Part shown: positions 1 through 6,088 of the stretch, piece by piece
Layout of the letters: each line of letters starts with the position of its first letter
Numbering within the stretch: the first letter of the stretch is position 1
Origin: an uncultured beta proteobacterium
Lineage (GTDB): Bacteria > Pseudomonadota > Gammaproteobacteria > Burkholderiales > Burkholderiaceae_C
Assembly (NCBI GenBank): GCA_903859265.1
Contig: CAIOLZ010000341.1
Location: 1 to 6,569, forward strand
Direction of reading: 5' to 3'
Length of the DNA stretch: 6,569 nt
Program-made: the position numbers and the translations under genes
The notes under the pieces: generated by a model
What the model was told of the DNA's origin: nothing
The model's database searches: none
Seen by the model: only the letters and a program-made list of their open reading frames with translations

Positions 1-1003
1 ATTTTTGGGCGCGGGCGCTGCATTCTTTGCCAATTGCATGAAAGCCGGGCTTGACCTCACGCAGTGTGGCGACCTCAGCGCCGTGCGGGCTTTGGGAACC
101 ACTGGTTCGCCCTTGAGCGAGGAAGCGCAGCGCTGGGGTACCGAGCAGTTTCGGCGTATTGCGGATGCGCACGGCGCCGGCGCTGCTACCGCATTGGGTG
201 ACATCTGGTGGTGCAATATTTCTGGTGGTACGGACTTTGCCGGCGCCTTTATTGGCGGAAATCGCGAATTGCCGCAGGTGCCCGGGCATATGCAATGCCG
301 CCTGCTGGGTTGTGCGGTCGAGGCCTGGAACGAGCAGGGTCAAAGCGTGGTGGATGAGGTGGGTGAGCTGGTGTGCACCCAACCCATTCCCAGCATGCCG
401 CTGTACTTGTGGGGGGACACTGACGGCAAACGCTACCTGAGCAGCTATTTCGAGATGTATCCCCCGGGGCTGGGTCGCAAACCCGGCGGTGGCGATGCGC
501 CCGCGGATGCCGGTGCGATCTGGCGCCATGGCGACTGGTTGCGTATTACGCCGGGTGGTTACTGCATCATTTATGGCCGCAGCGATGCCACCATCAATCG
601 CCACGGCCTGCGCATGGGCACCAGCGAGTTGTACAGCGCGGTAGAAGCCTTGCCGGAGGTGCAGGACAGCATGGTGGTGGATCTCGAATACCTGGGTCGC
701 GAGAGCTATATGCCGCTATTTGTGGTGTTGCGTGACGGATTGATTCTGGATGCCACCCTGCGCGACAAACTCAATCAGGCGATTCGCACGGCCTTGTCCC
801 CGCGCTTTGTGCCCAACGCCATCTTTCAGGTCGCCGAAATCCCCCGCACCCTGAGCGGTAAAAAACAGGAGCTCCCGATCAAGAAATTGCTGCTCGGCCA
901 GCCCCTGGAAAAGGTGATTAACCGGGATGCGATGGCCAATGCCGGCTGTCTGGACTGGTATGTGGCATTTGCCGAAAACTATTTGGCGGGCACATTCGCC
1001 TGA
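1..1003 (+). CDS. aacS: Acetoacetyl-CoA synthetase (acetoacetate--CoA ligase), C-terminal half, 5' end off window
   Basis: This enzyme activates acetoacetate with ATP and CoA to acetoacetyl-CoA in the cytoplasm. It belongs to the ANL adenylate-forming superfamily. The frame is open from base 2 to a TGA at 1001-1003. The TTG at 5 lies inside conserved sequence (GAGAAFFANCMKAGLDL), so it is not the true start; the family is usually about 650 aa and roughly the last 333 are here. Counting from codon 5, visible marks are LGTTGSPLS (30-38), the nucleotide-binding NISGGTD (71-77), HGDWLRI (175-181), the hinge YGRSDATINRHGLRMGTSEL (190-209) and the C-terminal A10 motif IPRTLSGKKQELPIKK (279-294), whose Lys286 fits the catalytic lysine. 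HGLRMGTSELYSAVE and the tail after A10 separate it from acetyl-CoA synthetase. A Gly/Pro-rich stretch at about 154-171 precedes HGDW and looks like an insertion. Such enzymes recover acetoacetate from leucine breakdown or polyhydroxybutyrate. The family call is firm. Confidence 0.93.
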   Translation, partial: FLGAGAAFFANCMKAGLDLTQCGDLSAVRALGTTGSPLSEEAQRWGTEQFRRIADAHGAGAATALGDIWWCNISGGTDFAGAFIGGNRELPQVPGHMQCRLLGCAVEAWNEQGQSVVDEVGELVCTQPIPSMPLYLWGDTDGKRYLSSYFEMYPPGLGRKPGGGDAPADAGAIWRHGDWLRITPGGYCIIYGRSDATINRHGLRMGTSELYSAVEALPEVQDSMVVDLEYLGRESYMPLFVVLRDGLILDATLRDKLNQAIRTALSPRFVPNAIFQVAEIPRTLSGKKQELPIKKLLLGQPLEKVINRDAMANAGCLDWYVAFAENYLAGTFA

Positions 1004-1077
1004 TGGTTCCCTGCTGATAGCATTTGTACCAATCAGCGGCAGACACTTGTAGCGTGGTTATGCCTCGAACATCCAGG

Positions 1078-1083
1078 AAGGAG
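1078..1083 (+). promoter_or_regulatory. Ribosome binding site that decides the chemoreceptor start
   Basis: AAGGAG, within the longer AGGAAGGAG (1075-1083), lies 6 bases before the GTG at 1090-1092. No comparable purine-rich motif precedes the longer in-frame candidates TTG 1024 or ATG 1060. The GTG start also gives the N-terminus expected for this receptor type: a few residues, then the first membrane helix. Confidence 0.8.
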
Positions 1084-1094
1084 CACACTGTGCT
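1082..1094. repeat. Perfect 13-base palindrome over the chemoreceptor start site
   Basis: AGCACA-C-TGTGCT reads the same on both strands around a single central base. It covers the last two bases of the AAGGAG motif, the spacer, the GTG start codon and the next two bases. As RNA it could form a 5-bp stem (AGCAC/GTGCT) with a 3-base loop that holds the start codon. As DNA it could be half of a dimeric regulator site. The symmetry is directly visible; any function is inference, and chance is possible. Confidence 0.4.
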
Positions 1095-2748
1095 TGAATA
1101 TTTTGCAAATTTGCCGGTCAGCAAGCGTTTGGGGATTGGTTTTGCGCTTGTTTTGGCGCTGACTTTGTTTTCCAGTGTTCTGGCAATTGGACGCCTGAGC
1201 GAGATGGACGCTTCGGTCAGAAGCATGATGGCCGAGCCTTTGCGTGCTGAACGAATCGCCGCGGATTTATCCGGAACCAGTAATGCAGGGGTGCGCCGCA
1301 CGTCTGCTATTGCACGAAGCAGTGATCCATCCCTGGTCGAGTTTTTCAGGGAGGATCAGGAGCTGACCACCAAGGCCGCCGTCGGGTACCAAAAGGAGCT
1401 GGAGTCGCTGATGCGATCCACCGAAGAAAAACGTCTGTATGCAGAGCTTTCTGACGCCCGCAAAGCCTATATAGCGGCCCGTGACCAGGTGATTGCCCTG
1501 AAGAAGGATGGCAAGCTTGACGAAGCCAACAAGCTGCTGGATGAAAAATTCACGCCCAGCTCCAAGATTTACCTTGGAAAGATTGCCGATATCGTGCAAT
1601 ACCAGCGCGACCGGATTGATGCCTACGGCAAGCAAATCGAAGCCAATTCCGAATCGGCCAAAACGCTCCTGATTGCACTGGGCGTTGCTAGCCTGAGTCT
1701 GAGCCTATTGATCGGATGGTTTCTTGCGGGATCCATTACCGGGCCTTTGCGTGACGCCAATGCGCTGGCGCGCCAGATTGCATCCGGCAATCTCAGCGCC
1801 AACATTGACGTCAAGCGAAACGACGAATTGGGTCAGTTACTTGCCAATCTCAAAGCGATGCAGTCAAGCCTCGCCGAGGTCGTGTCCAACGTGCGGCATG
1901 GCTCCGACAGCGTTGCCACAGCCAGCGCGGAAATTGCACACGGTAATCAGGACCTGTCGGCGCGCACCGAAAGCCAGGCCAGTTCACTGGAAGAAACCGC
2001 ATCGTCCATGGAAGAGCTGAGTTCCCAGGTGCGCCACAACGCGGACAACGCCCGCCAGGCCAACCAGCTTGCGTCCAGCGCCTCATCGGTGGCGGTGCGC
2101 GGTGGTGAAGTGGTGGGGCGCGTGGTGGACACCATGAAGGAGATCACGCATTCGTCCAGAAAAATTTCCGAAATCATCGGCGTGATCGACGGCATTGCGT
2201 TTCAGACCAACATCCTCGCGCTCAATGCCGCGGTGGAAGCTGCGCGCGCGGGCGAGCAGGGGCGTGGCTTTGCCGTGGTGGCGAGCGAAGTGCGATTGCT
2301 TGCTGGACGCAGCGCCGATGCGGCCAAGGAAATCAAACACCTGATCAACGCCAGCGTTGAAAAAGTGGAGCACGGAACCGTTCTGGTGGATGAGGCTGGA
2401 ACAACCATGACGGAGGTGGTCAATGCCATCCGCAGGGTGAGTGATCTGGTGGGCGAAATCAGTTCCGCCAGCAGCGAGCAGGCCGCCGGGGTTGCACAGG
2501 TTGGCGAGGCCGTCTCGCAAATGGACCATGCAACCCAGCAAAACGCAGCGTTGGTCGAGCAAATGGCTGCAGCTGCGAGCAGCCTGAAATCCCAGGCAGG
2601 GGAACTTGTCGAGACGGTTGCGATTTTCAAGCTGTCGCCCGGTGACCACGCCGTTAAAGCGTCGGTGCGAGCCGCAGCCTCCGCAAGCAGACCGTTTAGT
2701 GGCGCGGAGCGCCGAACCATTGCAGGCCCATCTGCCCGTCTTGATTAA
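1090..2748 (+). CDS. Methyl-accepting chemotaxis protein, four-helix-bundle sensor type
   Basis: This is a transmembrane chemoreceptor that controls CheA/CheW signalling to the flagellar motor. It is 552 aa with a GTG start chosen from the AAGGAG 6 bases upstream. Order: short cytoplasmic start; membrane helix 1 at about 13-34; periplasmic domain at about 35-190, mostly helical and fitting the 4HB_MCP class; membrane helix 2 at about 191-213; HAMP at about 213-265; then the long coiled-coil signalling domain. The hairpin tip is at 366-398 (IDGIAFQTNILALNAAVEAA, then RAGEQGRGFAVVA), the diagnostic CheA/CheW contact region. Likely methylation helices are around 295-312 (SSLEETASSMEEL) and 458-495. 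The C-terminus (PSARLD) has no NWETF-like CheR docking pentapeptide. The ligand cannot be read from the sequence. The gene follows the acetoacetyl-CoA synthetase gene by 86 bases on the same strand, with no clear terminator or promoter between, so co-transcription is possible but unproven. Confidence 0.95.
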   Translation: MLEYFANLPVSKRLGIGFALVLALTLFSSVLAIGRLSEMDASVRSMMAEPLRAERIAADLSGTSNAGVRRTSAIARSSDPSLVEFFREDQELTTKAAVGYQKELESLMRSTEEKRLYAELSDARKAYIAARDQVIALKKDGKLDEANKLLDEKFTPSSKIYLGKIADIVQYQRDRIDAYGKQIEANSESAKTLLIALGVASLSLSLLIGWFLAGSITGPLRDANALARQIASGNLSANIDVKRNDELGQLLANLKAMQSSLAEVVSNVRHGSDSVATASAEIAHGNQDLSARTESQASSLEETASSMEELSSQVRHNADNARQANQLASSASSVAVRGGEVVGRVVDTMKEITHSSRKISEIIGVIDGIAFQTNILALNAAVEAARAGEQGRGFAVVASEVRLLAGRSADAAKEIKHLINASVEKVEHGTVLVDEAGTTMTEVVNAIRRVSDLVGEISSASSEQAAGVAQVGEAVSQMDHATQQNAALVEQMAAAASSLKSQAGELVETVAIFKLSPGDHAVKASVRAAASASRPFSGAERRTIAGPSARLD

Positions 2749-2776
2749 GCCGGGTCGAACCCTCGCTGCCAAATGC

Positions 2777-2799
2777 GTTGGCGATGCTGATGCGCCAGC
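2777..2799. terminator. Weak stem-loop in the convergent gap, possible bidirectional terminator
   Basis: GTTGGCG (2777-2783) pairs with CGCCAGC (2793-2799) as a 7-bp stem with one T-G wobble around a 9-base loop. It lies between the stops of two convergent genes (2748 and 2806), where a shared terminator is expected. No real T-run follows on either strand; the - strand side has only TTT. It would be a poor intrinsic terminator. I see nothing else in the 57-base gap. Confidence 0.3.
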
Positions 2800-2805
2800 C
2801 GCAGC

Positions 2806-4011
2806 TTAGTTGCAGCGCTCGAGTACCAGCGCAATTCCTTGCCCGACGCCGATACACATGGTGCACAAGGCGTAGCGACCGCCGCTGGTGTGCAGCCGGT
2901 TGATGGCAGTGGTGGCCAGGCGTGCGCCTGATGCGCCCAGCGGGTGCCCTAGCGCAATCGCGCCACCCCAGGCATTGACACGCGCGTCATCGTCCTGCAG
3001 GCCCAAAAGACGCAGCACTGCCAGTCCCTGGGCGGCGAAGGCTTCGTTGAGTTCGATCACATCCATGTCCACTAACGTCAGCCCGGTTTGGGCCAACACT
3101 TTTTGCGTGGCTGGTGCCGGGCCTATGCCCATGATGCGCGGTGCGACGCCGGCCGTGGCCATGCCAACCACGCGCGCGCGCGGCGTGAGCTGATAGCGTG
3201 CGGCGCTGGCTTCGTCGGCGAGCAATACGGCACAGGCACCGTCGTTGACGCCACTCGCATTGCCCGCGGTCACGCTGCCGTCGGGGCGCACTACGCCTTT
3301 GAGCTTGGAGAGTGCTTCCAGGCTGGTGTCACGCGGATGCTCATCGGCATCGACCAGCAGCGCATCGCCCTTCTTCTGGGGGATGGAGACGCCCACAATT
3401 TCGCGTGCAAAGTGGCCGGCCTTTTGGGCCGCCAGGGCATTTTTCTGGCTTGCAAGTGCCATGCGGTCTTGCGCCTCGCGCTCAATGCCGTAGTCGGTGG
3501 CGACGTTTTCAGCCGTCTCGGGCATGCTGTCCACGCCGTACTGGGCCTTCATTAACGGGTTGATGAAACGCCAGCCAATCGTGGTGTCGTAAACCGCGTT
3601 GCTGCGGCTGAATGCGGAATCCGCTTTGGGCATGACAAAGGGTGCACGGCTCATGCTCTCCACGCCGCCGGCAATCATCAACTGCGTCTCGCCGCTTTTG
3701 ATGGCGCGCGCGGCGCTGCCGATAGCGTCCAGCCCGGAGCCACACAGCCGGTTCACGGTGGCTCCCGGCACATCGATCGGCAGGCCGGCAAGCAAGCTGC
3801 TCATATGGGCGACGTTGCGGTTGTCCTCGCCCGCCTGGTTGGCGCAACCGTAAATCACGTCACCTACGGCGGCCCAGTCCACGCGGGGGTTTCGTTGCAT
3901 CAATGCGCGGATCGGGATGGCGCCCAAATCATCGGTGCGTATGGACGACAAGGCGCCGCCATATCGTCCGAAAGGGGTGCGGATCGCGTCGCAAATATAG
4001 GCGTGGTTCAT
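2806..4011 (-). CDS. pcaF: 3-oxoadipyl-CoA thiolase (acetyl-CoA C-acyltransferase, PcaF/PaaJ type)
   Basis: This thiolase cleaves a 3-oxoacyl-CoA with CoA. For its closest family (PcaF/PaaJ) the substrate is 3-oxoadipyl-CoA, giving succinyl-CoA and acetyl-CoA. The length, 401 aa, is full for the family. Seen: CDAIRTPFGRYGGALSS (7-23), GCANQAGEDNRNVAHM (55-70), the active-site NRLCGSG with nucleophile Cys90, GGVESMSRAPFVM (115-127), TTIGWRFINPLMK (143-155), GHPLGASGARL with His356, and CTMCIGVGQG with Cys386. The catalytic Cys-His-Cys set is intact. GEDNRN, TTIGWRF and DSMPETAENVA mark the 3-oxoadipyl branch rather than PhaA or FadA. One oddity is NAWGGAIALG (346-355), where many thiolases have Asn-x-Asn-Gly-Gly. 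The ATG at 4011 overlaps the preceding TGA by 4 bases and has no ribosome binding site of its own, so translation is probably coupled. It is the last gene of the operon. Phenylacetate, benzoate or dicarboxylate origin cannot be told apart here. Confidence 0.9.
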   Translation of the reverse strand: MNHAYICDAIRTPFGRYGGALSSIRTDDLGAIPIRALMQRNPRVDWAAVGDVIYGCANQAGEDNRNVAHMSSLLAGLPIDVPGATVNRLCGSGLDAIGSAARAIKSGETQLMIAGGVESMSRAPFVMPKADSAFSRSNAVYDTTIGWRFINPLMKAQYGVDSMPETAENVATDYGIEREAQDRMALASQKNALAAQKAGHFAREIVGVSIPQKKGDALLVDADEHPRDTSLEALSKLKGVVRPDGSVTAGNASGVNDGACAVLLADEASAARYQLTPRARVVGMATAGVAPRIMGIGPAPATQKVLAQTGLTLVDMDVIELNEAFAAQGLAVLRLLGLQDDDARVNAWGGAIALGHPLGASGARLATTAINRLHTSGGRYALCTMCIGVGQGIALVLERCN

Positions 4012-4463
4012 GGTTTTTCTAATGCGGGTGGAGCTAGGTCAAACAGGCTGGTGGCTTCGAGGTCGAGCACTTCAATTTGAGCGGCGTTGAAGAGCTGCCA
4101 GCGCCAGCGCAATATGCCCATGGACGTCTGGCTTTTGGAAGTGCGCACCTCCAGTACTGTGGCGCGAACCCGCAGCGTGTCGGTGGGGCGCACCGGGTGG
4201 GGCCACTTGATGTACGCCAGGCCGGGTGATGCAAAGGATTCAGAGCCTTTCAAGGCAGCGTCGGCGATCAGCCGCATCGCCACGCCGCAGGTGTGCCAGC
4301 CGCTGGCAATCAGGCCGCCAAACCGGCTGCCTTTCGCGGCTTCCACGTCCGTGTGAAACCACTGCGGGTCATAGGCCCGCGCAAATTGCAAAACCTCGTC
4401 CTGGGTCAGCGTGTAGGGGCCGGCTTCGATGACCTGGCCGGCATAAAAGTCTTTGAATTTCAT
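4008..4463 (-). CDS. MaoC-family (hot-dog fold) enoyl-CoA hydratase/dehydratase
   Basis: This is a small single-domain hydratase of 151 aa. MaoC-type enzymes add water to 2-enoyl-CoA, commonly giving the (R)-3-hydroxyacyl-CoA, or catalyse the reverse. The hydratase-2 motif is seen in YDPQWFHTDVEAAKGSRFGG (31-50): Asp32 and His37 have the D-x4-H spacing of the catalytic pair in PhaJ-type hydratases. LIASGWHT (51-58) follows and WPHPVRPTDTLRVRATV (87-103) ends the core. I chose ATG 4463 because it overlaps the dehydrogenase stop in an ATGA, like the other junctions. An in-frame GTG at 4481 would add six residues but has no ribosome binding site. A GGAG lies 12 bases before ATG 4463, rather far. 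Its own stop overlaps the thiolase start by 4 bases. It has no aldehyde dehydrogenase part, unlike PaaZ. The substrate is unknown; context suggests the same acyl-CoA series as its neighbours. Confidence 0.87.
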   Translation of the reverse strand: MKFKDFYAGQVIEAGPYTLTQDEVLQFARAYDPQWFHTDVEAAKGSRFGGLIASGWHTCGVAMRLIADAALKGSESFASPGLAYIKWPHPVRPTDTLRVRATVLEVRTSKSQTSMGILRWRWQLFNAAQIEVLDLEATSLFDLAPPALEKP

Positions 4464-6088
4464 AGCTTGGGTGTGCTCCACATGCGTTGACGCAGCCAGG
4501 GACTGACGCGGTAGCGCTCACCCCGGTAATGCTGATCGAGCGCGTCCAGCAGGCGGCACACGGCATGCACATCCCATTGGGCCAGCCACTCAAACGGACC
4601 GGCCGGGTAGTTGACGCCGAGTTTCATGGCGTCATTGGCGCCGGATTCCGTGCAGACGTTTTGCTGTACCGCGTCGGCCGCCTCGTTGATCAGCATGGCC
4701 AGCGTTCGGGCCACGACCAGAGCCGGGGTGTCGGCGACGCGGCAGGGTGCAAATCCCAGCAACTGCAGCCAGTCATGGACTTGTGCAGTCCAGCCTGTTG
4801 TGGCTTGGGCGTCTTGCGCTTCGCTTGTGCCGATCGCCCACGCCAGAGCCGGTGGTGTGGCGTCAGAGGCCGCAGCGGCTTTGCCCGACGGCCCTGCGAT
4901 GCACAGGTCGAACACGGCGATGTTGGGAATAGCGCTCGTGCTGCGAATTTCGCTGGCGGTTCGCCCGTCGGTCAGCCGCAACTGGCCGTTGCCCAGATCC
5001 AGCCCGATCCAGTCGCTGTCTGCTGCGCGTGTGAAATTGCGTTGCGCCGCTTCCAGCGCGGTGGCGATTCGCTGTGCCACCGGGCCCTTGCCATGCAACA
5101 CGGGTGACTCGGGCAAAAGCGTGGCGAAGCGCTCTGCTAGCAAAGCGGGCGAATTTGCCGCCGATGCCTCTTGGGTCGTTGCCACTCCGCTAGCTAATGT
5201 TGATCCTTTCTCGCCGTAGCGATAAAAGCCGCGCCCGCTTTTGCGACCCAGTAAGCCGCCATCCACCATGTCACGCTGCACCATGGAGGGCAGGTAGCGC
5301 TTATCGTAAAAATTCGCCTCGTAAACCGACTGTGTTACTGCGAAGTTGGTGTCGTGTCCGATCAGGTCCATTAATTCGCACGGGCCCATGCGAAAGCCCG
5401 CTGCGCGCATGCAGGCGTCCAAAACCGCTGGAGTTGCTGCCTGCGTCGCGCCAGACTCGTTGAGCAGTGCCAGTGTTTCGGCATAAAACGGCCGCGCGAT
5501 CCGGTTCACGATGAAGCCGGGCGTCGAGCGCGCATGCACCGGCGTCTTTCCCCAGCGTTTCGACAAATCGAATACCGCCTGGGCCACCGCTGTGTCCGTG
5601 TGTAACCCTGACACCACCTCCACCAGTTTCATGACCGGAACAGGGTTGAAAAAATGCATGCCAACCAGGCGCGCCGGGTGCTGCAGTCCGTTGGCAATGG
5701 CGGTCACGGAGATCGACGAGGTATTCGTGGCCAGCACACAGTCGGCGCTGACGATGCGCTCCAGAGCGGAAAACAGGCCGCGCTTGGCGTCGAGTTTTTC
5801 AACAATGGCCTCGATCACGCACTGCGCCGACGACGCTTCATCCAGCGTGCTGATGGGCTGGATGCGCGACAGCGTTTGTGCAACAGCGCTCGCATCGAGT
5901 TTTCCTTTGGCGACCAGGGCGTCCAGGGATTTACGGAGTTGCACGATCGCAGCGTCAGCCGCGCCTTCGCGGGTGTCATACAGCATGACCGTATGGCCTG
6001 CCTGGGCAGCAACCTGCGCAATCCCGGCGCCCATGATGCCAGCGCCCACGACCAGCACCGGGGCGTGGATGAGAGTACCGGCGGTCAT
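4460..6088 (-). CDS. paaH: 3-hydroxyacyl-CoA dehydrogenase, PaaH/PaaC type
   Basis: This NAD-dependent enzyme oxidises a 3-hydroxyacyl-CoA to the 3-oxoacyl-CoA; in phenylacetate-type pathways the substrate is 3-hydroxyadipyl-CoA. The 542 aa hold an N-terminal Rossmann domain with VVGAGIMGAGIAQ (13-25, GxGxxG), then TNTSSIS (121-127), GMHFFNPVPVMKLVEVV (143-159) and PGFIVNRI (190-197). Ser124, His145, Glu157 and Asn195 match the spacing of the catalytic and substrate residues of human HADH. A first C-terminal dehydrogenase domain spans about 190-290, ending LLGRKSGRGFYRYG. A divergent Ala-rich stretch (about 294-450) follows, then a second domain copy (about 451-542) with INEAADAV and KLGVNYPAGPFEWL. 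This doubled C-terminus is typical of PaaH/PaaC. It is longer than E. coli PaaH (about 475 aa), mostly in the middle stretch. It has no crotonase domain, so it is not FadB. The start is ATG 6088, in a 4-base overlap with the upstream stop; the other end overlaps the MaoC gene the same way. Confidence 0.9.
   Translation of the reverse strand: MTAGTLIHAPVLVVGAGIMGAGIAQVAAQAGHTVMLYDTREGAADAAIVQLRKSLDALVAKGKLDASAVAQTLSRIQPISTLDEASSAQCVIEAIVEKLDAKRGLFSALERIVSADCVLATNTSSISVTAIANGLQHPARLVGMHFFNPVPVMKLVEVVSGLHTDTAVAQAVFDLSKRWGKTPVHARSTPGFIVNRIARPFYAETLALLNESGATQAATPAVLDACMRAAGFRMGPCELMDLIGHDTNFAVTQSVYEANFYDKRYLPSMVQRDMVDGGLLGRKSGRGFYRYGEKGSTLASGVATTQEASAANSPALLAERFATLLPESPVLHGKGPVAQRIATALEAAQRNFTRAADSDWIGLDLGNGQLRLTDGRTASEIRSTSAIPNIAVFDLCIAGPSGKAAAASDATPPALAWAIGTSEAQDAQATTGWTAQVHDWLQLLGFAPCRVADTPALVVARTLAMLINEAADAVQQNVCTESGANDAMKLGVNYPAGPFEWLAQWDVHAVCRLLDALDQHYRGERYRVSPWLRQRMWSTPKL

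Noticed and set aside
1013..1037. Inverted repeat GCTGAT/ATCAGC after the synthetase stop, as a terminator
   Set aside because: Only 6 bp with a 13-base loop and no T-run after it; too weak to call.
1024..1052. Possible promoter TTGTAC-17-TTGTAG before the chemoreceptor
   Set aside because: The -10 match is poor, and no flagellar sigma-28 pattern is visible in the gap either.
1024..1089. Longer starts for the chemoreceptor at TTG 1024 or ATG 1060
   Set aside because: Neither has a ribosome binding site, and the added residues are not part of a normal receptor N-terminus. GTG 1090 has AAGGAG 6 bases upstream.
2083..2772. Open frame of 229 codons on the - strand opposite the chemoreceptor gene
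   Set aside because: It runs antisense to the strongly conserved signalling domain, has a His/Arg/Gly/Cys-rich composition with no motif, and no ribosome binding site that I can see. It is a shadow of the GC-rich coding frame.
4464..4481. GTG start at 4481 for the MaoC hydratase, adding six residues
   Set aside because: No ribosome binding site before it, and ATG 4463 keeps the ATGA overlap pattern seen at the other junctions.
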